Assembly (NCBI RefSeq): GCF_022267375.1
Contig: NZ_JAIZBH010000001.1
Coordinates: forward strand, 1,346,001-1,410,000
Length of the DNA: 64,000 nucleotides
Reading direction: 5' to 3'
Origin: Leptospira sanjuanensis
GTDB taxonomy: Bacteria > Spirochaetota > Leptospiria > Leptospirales > Leptospiraceae
Position numbers and translations under genes: made by a program. This document shows, one piece after another, positions 18,164-43,909 of the stretch (the first letter of the stretch is position 1; every line of letters begins with the position of its first letter). The notes under the pieces were generated by a model. It saw only the letters and a program-made list of their open reading frames with translations, did not search any database and was not told where the DNA came from.

Positions 18164-19006
18164 ATGGATTTGTTTTTCTTTAAGAACATATCTCTTTTTC
18201 CTCTCGGTAAAAATCCTCTCGTCATCGTCGTCGACGTCCTCATCGTAAGCGTTCTCATCTATCAGTTTTATACAACGATTCGAAGAACCAGAGGGATTCA
18301 GCTTCTCCTCGGAGTGGCCCTGATCTGGCTATTGGGAATCTTTGCGAGTACCTTCGAACTCGAGTTGCTCGATTGGATCATCGAGAATATCCGTCCGGCT
18401 CTTGTGTTCGCGATCATCGTGCTTCTCCAACCCGAACTTAGAAAGATCACGGCGGATCTTTCCCGGATGAAAATCTTTCAGCCCTTTCTATTAAAACAGA
18501 CGACCGACTTGGAGGCGATTTCCGAAGCCGTAAAGATTATGGCGAAGAATAAAACCGGATCTCTCATCGCCATTGTCCGAGAAAACAGTTTGAAAGACAT
18601 CATCGATCAATCGGTGCAGCTCGACGCGATCATCTCCACGAGTCTGCTCATCACGATCTTTAAGAAGAATTCCGCGCTTCACGACGGAGCCGTGATCATC
18701 GAACAAAACCGGATCGCGTGTGCCGGCGCATTCTTACCGATGACGCAAAATCTCGACGACGCGAGAATGGGCGCAAGACACAGGGCGGCCATCGGGATTT
18801 CGGAAGAATCGGATTCCATCGTAATCGTAACCTCCGAGGAAACCGGAGAAATTTCCGTATGTTATGACGGAGAAATGACGCACCCGGTCAAACCGATCGA
18901 GTTGAAAAATTTCGTGAACACGATTTTGCAGAAGAGTGAAACCGGATCGGAAAAACACAACACAACGTCTTCTTCTTCCGAAGAAAAAACGGGAGAACAC
19001 CGCTGA
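18164..19006 (+). CDS. cdaA: Diadenylate cyclase CdaA
   Basis: CdaA joins two ATP into cyclic di-AMP. The 280-residue protein has three N-terminal membrane segments ([31 protein letters not shown] and [12 protein letters not shown]) and a DisA_N catalytic domain. The catalytic domain shows [16 protein letters not shown] with the DGA motif and [15 protein letters not shown] with the RHR motif. A GGGGAG ribosome binding site precedes the ATG. Its stop overlaps the start of the CdaR-like gene (TGATG), the conserved cdaA-cdaR pairing of Firmicutes and other bacteria. Confidence 0.94.
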   Translation: MDLFFFKNISLFPLGKNPLVIVVDVLIVSVLIYQFYTTIRRTRGIQLLLGVALIWLLGIFASTFELELLDWIIENIRPALVFAIIVLLQPELRKITADLSRMKIFQPFLLKQTTDLEAISEAVKIMAKNKTGSLIAIVRENSLKDIIDQSVQLDAIISTSLLITIFKKNSALHDGAVIIEQNRIACAGAFLPMTQNLDDARMGARHRAAIGISEESDSIVIVTSEETGEISVCYDGEMTHPVKPIELKNFVNTILQKSETGSEKHNTTSSSSEEKTGEHR

Positions 19007-20057
19007 TGTTGAAACGGATCTTCAACAACTGGCAGGCCAAACTCGGATCGCTTCTTCTTGCGATCGTGTTTTACGTGAATTTACAAAATTCTAAAATACT
19101 CGTAAAAGAAATCCATATTCCGATCGAATATCCCAAATTAAGCGGTTCTTTAAGCGTTTCCCGTCTTTCCGACAAAACCGTTCCGGTAAAGGTGGAAGGA
19201 GTGCGCGAATATGTGAATTATTATTCTCAGTTTATGAAAGCGCATATCAACGCGGGCGAACTCAAAGCAGGGGAGAATCTCGTTTCCGTTTTTCGGATTT
19301 CCGGAGCGCCTGCGGGACTTCGCATTACCAGACTCAAGGACAAGGTCAAGGTAATCGTAGAATCCACTTCCGGGAGAACCCTTCCGATCGAAGTGAAGTT
19401 CACGGGGGATCTCCCGCCGAACTACGTCAAGACGAGCCATTTCGTTTCACCTTCGGTGGTTCACGTCAGCGGTCCTCCCGGAGTTTTGGAGGATCTCGGA
19501 AAAATCAACATTCCTCCGATATCCCTCAAGGACAAAACCGAATCCTTTACGATCAAACATAGGCTTCCCGATTTTCCGGCGGCGGTGAAAGTGCGGGACA
19601 ACGTAAAAGAAGTAACGGTCCGCGTGAATATCTTTGCAAGCGCGTCTAACGCGGGAGAGACCCTTCTTCTCGGAATTCCGATCAAGTGCCAAAGTTTGGA
19701 TAAGAATCTCGAAGCGGAATTCTCCGAACCCGAGGTTTCCGTAAAACTACAATCCAAAACTCCGCTCAAGAGCATTCAGGTCATCAAGGGACTTTCGGCG
19801 AGCGTGGTCTGTTCTCATAAATACGATCCTAAAACGAAAAAGATTCTCCCGGACAACAAACCCGTATTCGCAAAGATCCGTCTCAACAAGGCTCCTTCTT
19901 TGAAAGCCGTGGACATTCTCGGCGTTTTCCCGGATCGAATTTCGATTTTGTATAAGATCAAACCGGATCAAAGCAAAACGGGCGGAGAAGATCCGGACGC
20001 CACCGAAGAGGAGAATACGATCGAACCGGATTCCAATCCGGAACTGATCGAGGAAGA

Positions 20058-20061
<4 letters not shown>
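19006..20061 (+). CDS. YbbR-domain protein, CdaR-like regulator of the diadenylate cyclase
   Basis: The 351-residue protein begins with one membrane anchor (WQAKLGSLLLAIVFYVNL) and continues with an extracytoplasmic stretch of YbbR repeats, for example IHIPIEYPKLSGSLSVS and LPIEVKFTGDLPPNYV with PSVVHVSGPPGVL. YbbR/CdaR proteins bind and modulate CdaA. The start shares a base with the cdaA stop, and the end overlaps acpS (ATGA), so all three are likely cotranslated. The C-terminus is an acidic low-complexity tail (EDPDATEEENTIEPDSNPEL). Confidence 0.88.
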
Positions 20062-20438
<377 letters not shown>

Positions 20439-20441
20439 ACG

Positions 20442-21053
<612 letters not shown>

Positions 21054-21071
21054 CGCTTAAACCAGTAAAAA

Positions 21072-21334
<263 letters not shown>

Positions 21335-21335
21335 A

Positions 21336-22205
<870 letters not shown>

Positions 22206-22218
22206 GGGATTCTTAGCA

Positions 22219-22815
<597 letters not shown>

Positions 22816-22818
22816 GTT

Positions 22819-25743
<2,925 letters not shown>

Positions 25744-25748
25744 ACGGT

Positions 25749-28640
<2,892 letters not shown>

Positions 28641-28644
28641 ACGC

Positions 28645-30378
28645 ATGAAAGCATCGAAATATATTCTACCCACAGAAAAAGAAAATCCTGCGGACGCGGT
28701 AGTCGCGTCCCATCGACTTATGATCCGCGCGGGACTCGCACGCAAGTCCTCCGCAGGTTTGTATTTTTATCTTCCTCTCGGATTAAAAATTCTTCAAAAG
28801 ATCAAACAGATCGTACGCGAAGAAATGAACGCGACCGGGGCGCTCGAATTCGATCTTCCGATTTTGACTCCTTCGGAACTCTGGGAACAAAGCGGAAGAT
28901 GGAATGCGATGGGAAAGGAGATGTTTCGCATCAAGGACAGACACGATCTTTCGTACGCGCTCGGACCCACACACGAAGAATCCTTCAGTTCTCTCGTTAA
29001 ACCTTTATTGAAATCCTACAAGGATCTTCCGATCAACGTATATCAGATCCAAACCAAGTTCCGCGACGAGATTCGTCCTCGTTTCGGAGTGATTCGCTCG
29101 AGAGAATTCGTGATGAAGGACGCGTATTCGTTTCATATCGACGACGCTTCGCTCGACGAAACGTATCAGTCGATGCGGGTCGCTTACAGAAAAATTTTCG
29201 ATCGCTGCGGACTCAAAACGATTCCGGTGCAAGCCGACTCGGGAAGTATGGGCGGTTCCGCGTCGGAAGAGTTTATGGTCGTATCTCCGATCGGAGAAGA
29301 AACTCTGCTGTTGTGCAATTCGTGCGGATACAGCTCGAACAGCGAAAAGACCCCGTTTATATTCAAAAAAGAGAATGTAGCTCCCGCGAAACTTACCGAA
29401 AAAAAAGAGATCGCTACTCCGGGCAAAAAAACGATCGCGGAAGTCAGCGCGCTTTTGGGAATCACGGAAGCCGAAACGATCAAAGCGGTCGCGCTTAAAT
29501 CGGATAAGAAAAAGATTCTCGTATTTTTGCGCGGCGACTTGGAACTCAATCTTCATAAACTGCATTCTTTGCTGAGAATCGTGGATTCCGATTTGATGAC
29601 CGATGCGGAAGTCCGCGAACTCGGATTCGTCCCCGGTTTTATCGCACCCGTAGCCCCCAACGATAAAGTGAAGGTGTTATACGATCGTTCTTTGCAGAAG
29701 GATTTTCCGTATGTGGTCGGTTCCAACAAAGAGGACTTTCACACGCAGGGTTTTATACTCGAAAAGGAAATCGCGGGGTTGCCCGAGTTCGCCGATGTCG
29801 CATTAGCAAGAGAAGGGGATCTTTGTCCGAACTGCGGAACTCCTCTCAAAGCCGAAAAAGGAATCGAAGTCGGACATATTTTTAAACTCGGTGAAAAATA
29901 CACCAAAGCGTTCGGAATTCAAGTCCTCGATCAGAACGGAAAATCAAGAACTCTTACGATGGGTTGTTACGGAATCGGAGTCAACCGAACCATGGCGACC
30001 GTCATCGAACAGTGCAACGACGAAAAGGGAATTTTTTGGCCGATCAGCATCGCGCCGTTTGAAGTCGCGCTCGTGAGCATCACAAAGGGCGAGGAGCAAT
30101 ACGCAAAAGCGGAAGAATTTTATAATGTACTAAAAAACGAAAACATAGAAATTTTTTGGGACGACCGCGACGTGGGACCGGGCTTCAAACTCAAGGATTC
30201 CGAATTGATCGGATTTCCGATCCGAGTAACGATCGGTAAAAAATTCTTTGAAAACGGGGAAGTATCGATCTACAACCGCAAAGCGGACAAGGAAGAATCC
30301 TTTGCGTTTACCGGATTTGAGGATCTTGTCGCAAGGGTGGAAGCGCTTCGTCAGGAACTCTTCGCGGAATTGGAGTAG
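28645..30378 (+). CDS. proS: Prolyl-tRNA synthetase, bacterial type
   Basis: ProRS charges tRNA-Pro. The 577-residue class II enzyme shows the N-terminal [18 protein letters not shown], motif 2 [25 protein letters not shown], the [13 protein letters not shown] loop and motif 3 [13 protein letters not shown]. Between motifs 2 and 3 lies a YbaK-like editing domain (about residues 230-390) that removes mischarged alanine. The C-terminal anticodon domain follows. Bacterial length and layout are standard. Confidence 0.97.
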   Translation: MKASKYILPTEKENPADAVVASHRLMIRAGLARKSSAGLYFYLPLGLKILQKIKQIVREEMNATGALEFDLPILTPSELWEQSGRWNAMGKEMFRIKDRHDLSYALGPTHEESFSSLVKPLLKSYKDLPINVYQIQTKFRDEIRPRFGVIRSREFVMKDAYSFHIDDASLDETYQSMRVAYRKIFDRCGLKTIPVQADSGSMGGSASEEFMVVSPIGEETLLLCNSCGYSSNSEKTPFIFKKENVAPAKLTEKKEIATPGKKTIAEVSALLGITEAETIKAVALKSDKKKILVFLRGDLELNLHKLHSLLRIVDSDLMTDAEVRELGFVPGFIAPVAPNDKVKVLYDRSLQKDFPYVVGSNKEDFHTQGFILEKEIAGLPEFADVALAREGDLCPNCGTPLKAEKGIEVGHIFKLGEKYTKAFGIQVLDQNGKSRTLTMGCYGIGVNRTMATVIEQCNDEKGIFWPISIAPFEVALVSITKGEEQYAKAEEFYNVLKNENIEIFWDDRDVGPGFKLKDSELIGFPIRVTIGKKFFENGEVSIYNRKADKEESFAFTGFEDLVARVEALRQELFAELE

Positions 30379-30380
30379 TT

Positions 30381-31579
<1,199 letters not shown>

Positions 31580-31583
<4 letters not shown>

Positions 31584-32374
31584 GCACGATCTCTTCCGTA
31601 TTTTCAAAAGACAAAAGCGTTTTTATTCCTTACATTTCTCTTGGCGATCCGGATTATGAATCCTGCGTCGCTTGGGCGGACGCGCTCATTCGCGGAGGCG
31701 CGGGGATTTTGGAACTCGGAATTCCGTTTACCGATCCGACCGCGGACGGTCCCGTGATTCAGAAGGCGTTCAAACGCGCACTTGCACATCCGTTCTCGAT
31801 GAAAAAAATTCTCGAGATCACAGCGGAGATTCACAAACTTCATCCGCAAACTCCTCTTGTTTATCTAACGTATTTCAATCCGTTGTATGCGATGGGTTTG
31901 GAAACCTTCGCGGAGATCGCAAAGAACTCCGGCATTCAAGGACTGATCATTCCCGATCTTCCGTATGATAACCCGGAAGCGGAAGAATTCTTCACCCAAC
32001 TCGAAAAAAGGAAAATCGATTTCATCCATCTCGTAACGCCTGCGACGACCGAGGAACGAATCAAATCGATGAAGTCTCTCGCGTCCGGCTTTATCTACTA
32101 CGTGACTTCGTACGGTGTAACGGGCGAACGAAGTTCGATCGCAAACGGACTTCAGGAAAGAATCAAACTCGTAAAAAAGTTGGTTTCCCTTCCGGTTTGC
32201 GCGGGATTCGGAATTTCCACGGCGGTTCAGTCGAAAGAAATTTCCGAGTACGCGGACGGAGTCATCATCGGTTCCGCGGTGCAGCGAATCATCGAAGAGA
32301 ACGGATCGAATCGGGACGTCTGCGTTCAGAAATTATTTTCCTACGCGTCCGAGATCCGTTCTTCGATGAGATAA
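31580..32374 (+). CDS. trpA: Tryptophan synthase alpha subunit
   Basis: TrpA splits indole-3-glycerol phosphate to indole, which passes to TrpB. The 264-residue TIM barrel shows [38 protein letters not shown] (catalytic Glu and Asp), [16 protein letters not shown] and [14 protein letters not shown], with [13 protein letters not shown]. The start TTG at 31580 follows an AAGGAG ribosome binding site and overlaps the trpB TGA; an opening from 31514 lacks support. A hairpin without T-run follows the stop (32374-32396). Confidence 0.95.
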
Positions 32375-32396
32375 TTTTCCTAAGAACCCGGAAAAT
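32374..32396. terminator. Hairpin directly after trpA, no T-tract
   Basis: ATTTTCC (32374-32380) pairs with GGAAAAT (32390-32396) around a nine-base loop. No T-run follows; the next bases form the -35 box of a promoter candidate. It may slow read-through or protect the trpA 3' end rather than terminate fully. Confidence 0.35.
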
Positions 32397-32397
32397 A

Positions 32398-32427
32398 TTG
32401 ACGAAACTCCGACGGATTGGATACTGT
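32398..32427 (+). promoter_or_regulatory. Sigma-70-type promoter candidate of the CHASE2 cyclase gene
   Basis: TTGACG (32398-32403) is followed after 18 bases by TACTGT (32422-32427), or by ATACTG after 17. The predicted start site falls just upstream of the GGAGG ribosome binding site and ATG 32453. This marks a transcript boundary between trpA and the cyclase. Confidence 0.5.
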
Positions 32428-32452
32428 TCCCCGATCTCTGTCGGAGGAACGC

Positions 32453-34765
<2,313 letters not shown>

Positions 34766-34795
34766 AGACTTATAAAATTAGATTAGAAAGTTTTC

Positions 34796-36700
34796 ATGCA
34801 ACAGGAACCAACTCTGCTGGATAGAATCAACTATCCGGCCGATCTCAGAAACATACCTTTGGAAAAACTTCCCGAGGTATGCAAAGAGGTTCGAAATTAC
34901 ATCATCGACACTCTTTCGGGAGTGGGCGGCCATTTTGCGAGCAATCTGGGAGTCGTAGAACTCACGGTCGCACTTCACTATGTTTTCGACACCCCGAAGG
35001 ATCGACTGGTTTGGGACGTCGGCCATCAAACGTATCCGCATAAAATTCTCACCGGAAGAAAGGACAAACTCAACACGGTTCGTAAATTCAACGGACTTTC
35101 CGGATTCCCGAAACGGGAAGAATCTCCGTACGATCTCTACAACACCGGTCACGCGGGGACTTCGATCTCGCAGGCGCTCGGAGAAGCTGCGGCGCGCGAT
35201 CTTACCAAACAAGACTACAACGTAGTCGCCATCATAGGGGACGCGTCCATCGCGACCGGAATGGCTCTGGAAGCGATGAATCACGCGGGCCATTTGAAGA
35301 AGGACATGATCGTGATTTTGAACGATAACTTCATGTCCATCTCCAAGAACGTGGGATCGATTTCGAATTATCTCAACAACATCATTACATCCCATTTTTA
35401 CAATCACTGGAAGCGGATCTTTTATACGTTTCTAAAGTGGCTGCCGATCATCGGACCCGCGACTGAAAGATTTTTCAAAAAAGTGGAAAAGGGCTTTAAG
35501 GACGTTATGACTCCGGGCGGTCTTTTCGAAGACTTAGGGTTCGGATATATCGGACCGGAGGACGGGCACGACGTGATTCGTCTCGTCAAGATGCTCGAAA
35601 AAGTGAAGAAGATGAAAGGGCCGATCCTTCTTCATTTGATTACGCAAAAAGGAAAGGGATACGATCCCGCGGAAAGAGATCCGATCAAATATCACGGGGT
35701 TACGCCGTTTCGCAAAGAAGACGGGGCGATGGACAGCGGGGATTCTTCCAAAATCGCCTATAGTAAGATCGTAGGAAAGATGTTGTCCATTCTTACCGAA
35801 AAAAATCCGAAGATCGCCGCGGTAACACCCGCGATGATCGAAGGAAGCGGACTGAAAGAATACGCCGAAAAATTTCCGGAACATCTTTTCGACGTGGGAA
35901 TCGCGGAACAACATTCGGTCGCGTTTGCGGGCGCAATGACGAACGGAAATATCGTTCCATATATGTGTATTTATTCCACGTTCTTAACGAGAGGAATGGA
36001 CCAACTCGTGGAAGACGTTTCTCTGATGAATCTTCCGGTTCGATTCGTGATTGACCGTGCAGGATGCGTGGGACCGGACGGAGAGACGCACCAAGGACTT
36101 TTCGATCTCAGTTATCTTTTGGGACTTCCGAACATGGATGTGTTCGTTCCGTCGAACGGTCAGGACATGATCGATTCTTTGCGATGGATGGAGACGTACG
36201 ATAAGGCTCCGATCGCGATTCGATTTCCGAAGGCGAGCGTCGACATCAAAACTCTCGATTTTTACAAAGAATCTCCGATCAAGCCCGGTGCGTTCCGTGT
36301 TCTCAAAAAAGGAAGAGATATCGCGCTTTTATCGATCGGTTCCATGATTGACGAAGCGAAGAAGGCCGCCGAAATTCTCGAGTCTTCCGGTTTCGGAGTC
36401 ACTCTGATCGATCTCATTTGGCTGAGACCTCTCGACGTCGAAGCGTTGAATCAAGAATTGGCGAACGTCAGACATTTCGCGATTCTCGACGAAAGTTATG
36501 TCGACGCGGGAGCTTCCGGTTATCTTCTCAATCGAATCGCGCCGGAAAATCTTTCGAAATACATCAAGACGTTCGGATTTCCGCCGGAGCCGATTCATCA
36601 CGGAGAAAGAAAGGAAATTTTCCATGCGTACAAATTGGACGCGCCTCAGGTCGCCGAACACGTCGCAGAGGCTTTGAAAAAAAACTTAATCAAGCCTTGA
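34796..36700 (+). CDS. dxs: 1-deoxy-D-xylulose-5-phosphate synthase
   Basis: Dxs condenses pyruvate and glyceraldehyde-3-phosphate using thiamine diphosphate, supplying both the MEP route (dxr here) and pyridoxal phosphate synthesis (pdxA here). The 634-residue protein shows GHAGTSISQALGEA, the ThDP site IGDASIATGMALEAMNHAGH, GFGYIGPEDGHDVIRL, the transketolase pyrimidine-domain IAEQHSVAFAGAM, and DRAGCVGPDGETHQGLFDLS. Length is standard. Confidence 0.97.
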   Translation: MQQEPTLLDRINYPADLRNIPLEKLPEVCKEVRNYIIDTLSGVGGHFASNLGVVELTVALHYVFDTPKDRLVWDVGHQTYPHKILTGRKDKLNTVRKFNGLSGFPKREESPYDLYNTGHAGTSISQALGEAAARDLTKQDYNVVAIIGDASIATGMALEAMNHAGHLKKDMIVILNDNFMSISKNVGSISNYLNNIITSHFYNHWKRIFYTFLKWLPIIGPATERFFKKVEKGFKDVMTPGGLFEDLGFGYIGPEDGHDVIRLVKMLEKVKKMKGPILLHLITQKGKGYDPAERDPIKYHGVTPFRKEDGAMDSGDSSKIAYSKIVGKMLSILTEKNPKIAAVTPAMIEGSGLKEYAEKFPEHLFDVGIAEQHSVAFAGAMTNGNIVPYMCIYSTFLTRGMDQLVEDVSLMNLPVRFVIDRAGCVGPDGETHQGLFDLSYLLGLPNMDVFVPSNGQDMIDSLRWMETYDKAPIAIRFPKASVDIKTLDFYKESPIKPGAFRVLKKGRDIALLSIGSMIDEAKKAAEILESSGFGVTLIDLIWLRPLDVEALNQELANVRHFAILDESYVDAGASGYLLNRIAPENLSKYIKTFGFPPEPIHHGERKEIFHAYKLDAPQVAEHVAEALKKNLIKP

Positions 36701-36735
36701 AGGTTCCAAACCGAAAATCAAAGTAAAAACGGGTT

Positions 36736-37212
36736 ATGGAATTGGAAAACTTTACTCCTTCGGATTTTCTAGAAGCGGCAAAATACTTTTACAAAACGGG
36801 CGACTCTGACAGAGCCGAATATCTATTCAAACTTTCGCTGGAAAACGAAGAAAACCACGAGGCCTATTTCTTTTTAGGGCTTATGGAGAATCAGAAAGGA
36901 AACCCGGAAAAAGGACTGCTGCAGTTCTACAAATCCGTGGAAGTGAATCCGAACTACGGAAACCCCTGCAACGAAATAGGAATCATTCTTTTAAGAGCCG
37001 GAAAGGAAACCGAAGCAGTGTATTGGCTGAAAAAATCATTACGTTGCGAGCTCAACGACGCGCCGCATATTTCCCTCTACAATCTTGCCACATTGTATAA
37101 GATTTGGAATCGTCCGGAAAGATCGCTTCAATATCTGCACCGCGCGATTTTGATCAAGCCCGACTTCGAGGAAGCCAGAAAACTCAAAGAGGAATTAGGT
37201 TCGGCGATTTAG
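36736..37212 (+). CDS. TPR protein (158 residues)
   Basis: Four TPR-like units are visible: EAAKYFYKTGDSDRAEYLFK, AYFFLGLMENQKGNPEKGLL, NPCNEIGIILLRAGKETEAV and LATLYKIWNRPERSLQYLHR. The layout matches the TPR protein at 12816, so they look paralogous. Its TAG stop is immediately followed by the 32-nt minisatellite, so changes in repeat number would alter its 3' end but not the protein. Confidence 0.8.
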   Translation: MELENFTPSDFLEAAKYFYKTGDSDRAEYLFKLSLENEENHEAYFFLGLMENQKGNPEKGLLQFYKSVEVNPNYGNPCNEIGIILLRAGKETEAVYWLKKSLRCELNDAPHISLYNLATLYKIWNRPERSLQYLHRAILIKPDFEEARKLKEELGSAI

Positions 37213-37478
37213 AACGCGCCCCATAGGAAGCGTTCTGCTGAGTTAACGCGCCCCATAGGAAGCGTTCTGCTGAGTTAACGCGCCCCATAGGAAGCGTTCT
37301 GCTGAGTTAACGCGCCCCATAGGAAGCGTTCTGCTGAGTTAACGCGCCCCGTAGGAAGCGTTCTGCTGAGTTAACGCGCCCCGTAGGAAGCGTTCTGCTG
37401 AGTTAACGCGCCCCATAGGAAGCGTTCTGCTGAGTTAACGCGCCCCATAGGAAGCGTTCTGCTGAGTTAACGCGCCCG
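37213..37478. repeat. Minisatellite: eight 32-nt units plus a ten-base partial
   Basis: Units of 32 bases begin with AACGCGCCCCATAGGAAG and end GCGTTCTGCTGAGTT. Starts are at 37213, 37245, 37277, 37309, 37341, 37373, 37405 and 37437; a partial unit starts at 37469. The fifth and sixth units carry CCCCGTAGG instead of CCCCATAGG; otherwise they are identical. Each unit contains AACGC and GCGTT, which can pair within or between units. It abuts the TPR stop codon. Confidence 0.95.
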
Positions 37479-37784
37479 GAAGAACGACCTGTTGGGAGTG
37501 AGATATTCTTGTTTAGAAGTTCCGACAATCCTCCGTGATTAAAGGCGGCCCCGCCCAAAATTTGGGTGGTGGGGTGACGAACGATCCTTAGGTAGCAATG
37601 CGTTGAGTTTTGAGGGGGCGGGAAATCTCGGCAAATTTTCCTCTATCAGAAAAATCGCTTATATACAAGAAGAATTTTTCACTCGCATTTTTGTTGGAAC
37701 TCCTCAAAAATGCGGGAACTACCGCGCAATTTTTGGTCCAACCTGTTTATCGAATCAAAACCCAAATCTATTTCCTTGAACATC
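37479..37784. other. Intergenic stretch with a GC-rich hairpin and GGAACT repeats, no gene
   Basis: CCCCGCCC-AAAATTT-GGGTGG (37549-37572) can form a short hairpin, followed by TGGGG. Near 37692 TTGTTGGAACTCCTCAAAAATGCGGGAACT-type sequence resembles the leptospiral GGAACTC repeat family. An open frame at 37610-37924 runs antisense into the next gene and has no gene-like composition. Confidence 0.5.
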
Positions 37785-38332
37785 TCAGTCGTTTTGAGAC
37801 GAAGCCGACCGGAATTCCGGAGGTAACGGAACTTTCGGAGATTCTCCCGTTTCGGGAATTGCGGTTCTTTCCCCGCGAAAGCAAATCACGGTTCCGTCTT
37901 TTGTTTCCTCCAAAAAAGGACTGAGATCCGAAAGACAGTTTCGATCCGGCCGGAATTTTAGCTTTTTATGATGCGGCGTTTTCGCAAAAAGACATCCATC
38001 CTTGTCCAAGGCAAAATACAATTCCTTCAAAGTATAAGCGGCTTCGGACTCGGAAAGGAAGACTAACGTGTCTTCCGATTCTCTGCAAGCGACCAAATGG
38101 ATCGGATATCCTTCCAAGTCGAGATAACCGTTCTCCGCGAATTCTCCGAAACGATTGTCGATGAAGATTCCCAGTTCGTCTTCGCGAAGATTTTGACGAA
38201 AGTAAGTAAGCACCTCTTTTTGATCGATGCGGTTTCCGCGGAAAATCCAGCGATCCTCGGAATCGACAAAAATTTCGCTGTTGAATTTTCGAGGAGAAGG
38301 GGAATGAGGACTTTGCGGTTCCATAAAATTCT

Positions 38333-38336
<4 letters not shown>
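37785..38336 (-). CDS. Uncharacterised 183-residue protein, possibly DUF1285-like
   Basis: The pattern [22 protein letters not shown] followed by [27 protein letters not shown] resembles the layout of DUF1285 proteins (a W-[FY]-x-G-x-I segment, then an acidic strand pair); I am not certain. No signal peptide is present. The start may be Met-1 at 38336 or Met-5 at 38324. The first overlaps the upstream lipoprotein stop by four bases, so the two are likely coupled. The C-terminal 40 residues are proline- and serine-rich. Confidence 0.6.
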
Positions 38337-38800
<464 letters not shown>

Positions 38801-38871
38801 GATTCCATTCAGAAAAACTGGAAATAAGGCGCAAGTGTTTTAATCTTGTTTCTCGTTTATCGAGAAGTGAG

Positions 38872-38899
38872 TTGTTCAAAATAAATTTAATGTTATGAT
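38872..38899 (+). promoter_or_regulatory. Promoter candidate of the 38966 gene
   Basis: TTGTTC (38872-38877) and TATGAT (38894-38899) are separated by 16 bases, in an AT-rich region 67 bases upstream of ATG 38966. The intergenic gap to the divergent lipoprotein start is 165 bases. Confidence 0.45.
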
Positions 38900-38965
38900 A
38901 AAGCGGGATAAGGGAATCCAGTTCGAATTCGAGTCATTCGAGTCGCACCGTCCTTAATACTTTAA

Positions 38966-39652
<687 letters not shown>

Positions 39653-39680
39653 GTTTCGCGTTTTTTCCGTTCTATCGGAG

Positions 39681-39882
39681 AATGTGGGAACTCATACGTT
39701 TTTTGTGAATACGATGGAACTTCCTCCGGGCGAATGTGGGAACTCATACGTTTTTCGTGAATACGATGGAACTTTTCCGGGAGAATGTGGGAACTCATAC
39801 ATTTTTCGTGAATAGGATGGAACTTCCTCCGGGCGAAGTGTGGGAACTCATACGTTTTTCGTGAATACGATGGAACTTCCTC
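39681..39882. repeat. Four tandem 51-53-nt units containing GTGGGAACTCATAC
   Basis: The motif TGTGGGAACTCATAC begins units at 39683, 39735, 39786 and 39839. Each unit continues GTTTTTCGTGAATACGATGG and AACTTCC with small differences. It fills most of the 312-base gap before the 39965 gene. The motif itself is dispersed elsewhere in the window (8873 and 14300-14580). Confidence 0.9.
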
Positions 39883-39964
39883 TAAGAACCAATTCTAACG
39901 ACAAACAATCGTAAGAAAAAAAAGATTGAGACCCTTCTAAAAAGGAATCGAACGGTCTTCTTCT

Positions 39965-42490
<2,526 letters not shown>

Positions 42491-42585
42491 AATTAGATTA
42501 TCGAGGGTTAAATGAAAAAGAAACTATTTCTTATCCTTGGAGAAAACACTTTTTTTCGAACCGAATCAAAAAACCGACCTCTGAA

Positions 42586-42606
42586 AATCTACGAAGTTCG
42601 TATAAA
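42586..42606. repeat. Copy of the 21-nt 7+7+7 motif upstream of the namZ-like gene
   Basis: AATCTAC-GAAGTTC-GTATAAA fits the pattern TTTATNC-N7-GNATAAA, with a mismatched left arm. It lies 58 bases upstream of the 42665 start. See the 21-nt motif finding for the other copies. Confidence 0.5.
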
Positions 42607-42664
42607 CGCAAACGGGAGAATTCTCCCGGGGAATCGGATCTTTTTTCGTTGCACTTGACTCCGT

Positions 42665-43837
42665 ATGCCTTCCGAAAACCATACGGGAAGAATGAATCAT
42701 AAAATCGAAAAACTGCTCCGCGTTTCCAGGATCGGAATGGTTACGAATCAAAGCGCCTTCGGACCGAAGGGGGAATATCATTTTCAAACCCTACGTAAGA
42801 GATATGATTTAAAGAAAATATTTCTTCCCGAGCACGGATTGTTTGCCGAACTTCAGGATCAGGTTTCCGGATCGAATTTGAAATACGCCCTGGACGGAGT
42901 GGAATTCATCAATCTTTACGGGGATCATGAATCGAGTCTCGTGCCCGATTCCGTTTCGCTCGAAGGTTTGGATTTGATCGTAATCGATATCCGGGACGTG
43001 GGTGCGCGTTATTATACCTTTCTGACCACTGCGTATTATTTTTTGGAAGAGATCGCGAAATGGAATTCTTCCGGAAAACAGGAAATTTCAGTCGTCGTTT
43101 TCGATTCGCCCAACCCCGCGGGAGAAAGAGTAGAAGGTTCTCCTTTGGAAAAAGAATTCGAATCCTTCGTCGGAGTCAGAACGGTATTGCATCGTCACGG
43201 ATTAACGCCGGGAGAACTACTTTCGTATTATCAAAAAGAATTTTCCTTAAATGTGAAACTCAAAGTCGCAAAGAAAGGCTGGTACGCAAAAGAAGATTCC
43301 GAATTTCTTTGGATTCCCCCGTCTCCGAATATTCCGTTTCGTTCGACTTGTTACGTTTATGCGGGTCAATGTCTTTTGGAAGGAACCAATCTTTCCGAAG
43401 GAAGAGGGACCACGAGGCCGTTTGAAACGTTCGGAGCGCCTTACATCAACGAACAAAACGATAGAATCCGCAAAGCTCTGGAAGGATCACAAAATGAAAG
43501 TTGCACCTTGCGTCCGTTGAAATTCATACCGACTTTTCACAAACACAAGGATGAAGTCTGCGGCGGATTTCAGATCTTGTTGAAGAAGCCCGAAAAATTT
43601 CACAGCCTTTTCTTTTCTCTTAAGTTGATCCGCATGTTGAGGGAAGAATATCCGAACGACTTCGCATACAGAGAGGGAGCGTACGAATTTCGATCCGATC
43701 GACCCGCGATCGAATTGCTCGTCGGCGATCGCTTTTTGTTGGATTACCTTTCGGGAAAAGATTCGGATTCCGTTGTATTCGAATATTTGAGAGAACAGGA
43801 ACGGGGTTGGAAACGGAAGTGTAAGGGAGTTTTGTAA
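42665..43837 (+). CDS. DUF1343/NamZ-family protein, putative exo-beta-N-acetylmuramidase
   Basis: Characterised members of PF07075 (NamZ) remove MurNAc from the non-reducing end of peptidoglycan fragments. The 390-residue protein has the signatures [38 protein letters not shown] and [18 protein letters not shown]. No signal peptide is visible from ATG 42665, nor from the alternative ATG 42692, which a GGAAG precedes; family members are often secreted, so it may act on imported muropeptides. It lies downstream of a 21-nt motif copy. Confidence 0.82.
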   Translation: MPSENHTGRMNHKIEKLLRVSRIGMVTNQSAFGPKGEYHFQTLRKRYDLKKIFLPEHGLFAELQDQVSGSNLKYALDGVEFINLYGDHESSLVPDSVSLEGLDLIVIDIRDVGARYYTFLTTAYYFLEEIAKWNSSGKQEISVVVFDSPNPAGERVEGSPLEKEFESFVGVRTVLHRHGLTPGELLSYYQKEFSLNVKLKVAKKGWYAKEDSEFLWIPPSPNIPFRSTCYVYAGQCLLEGTNLSEGRGTTRPFETFGAPYINEQNDRIRKALEGSQNESCTLRPLKFIPTFHKHKDEVCGGFQILLKKPEKFHSLFFSLKLIRMLREEYPNDFAYREGAYEFRSDRPAIELLVGDRFLLDYLSGKDSDSVVFEYLREQERGWKRKCKGVL

Positions 43838-43909
43838 GATTCTTAGCGAAAGATGAATGTATCTTATCGAAGAAAAGAGAGGATTCCCCGATTCGACGCC
43901 GACCAACAG

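Noticed and set aside
37610..37924. A 104-codon plus-strand open frame
   Set aside because: It runs antisense into a better-supported minus-strand gene and crosses intergenic repeat sequence; composition is not gene-like.
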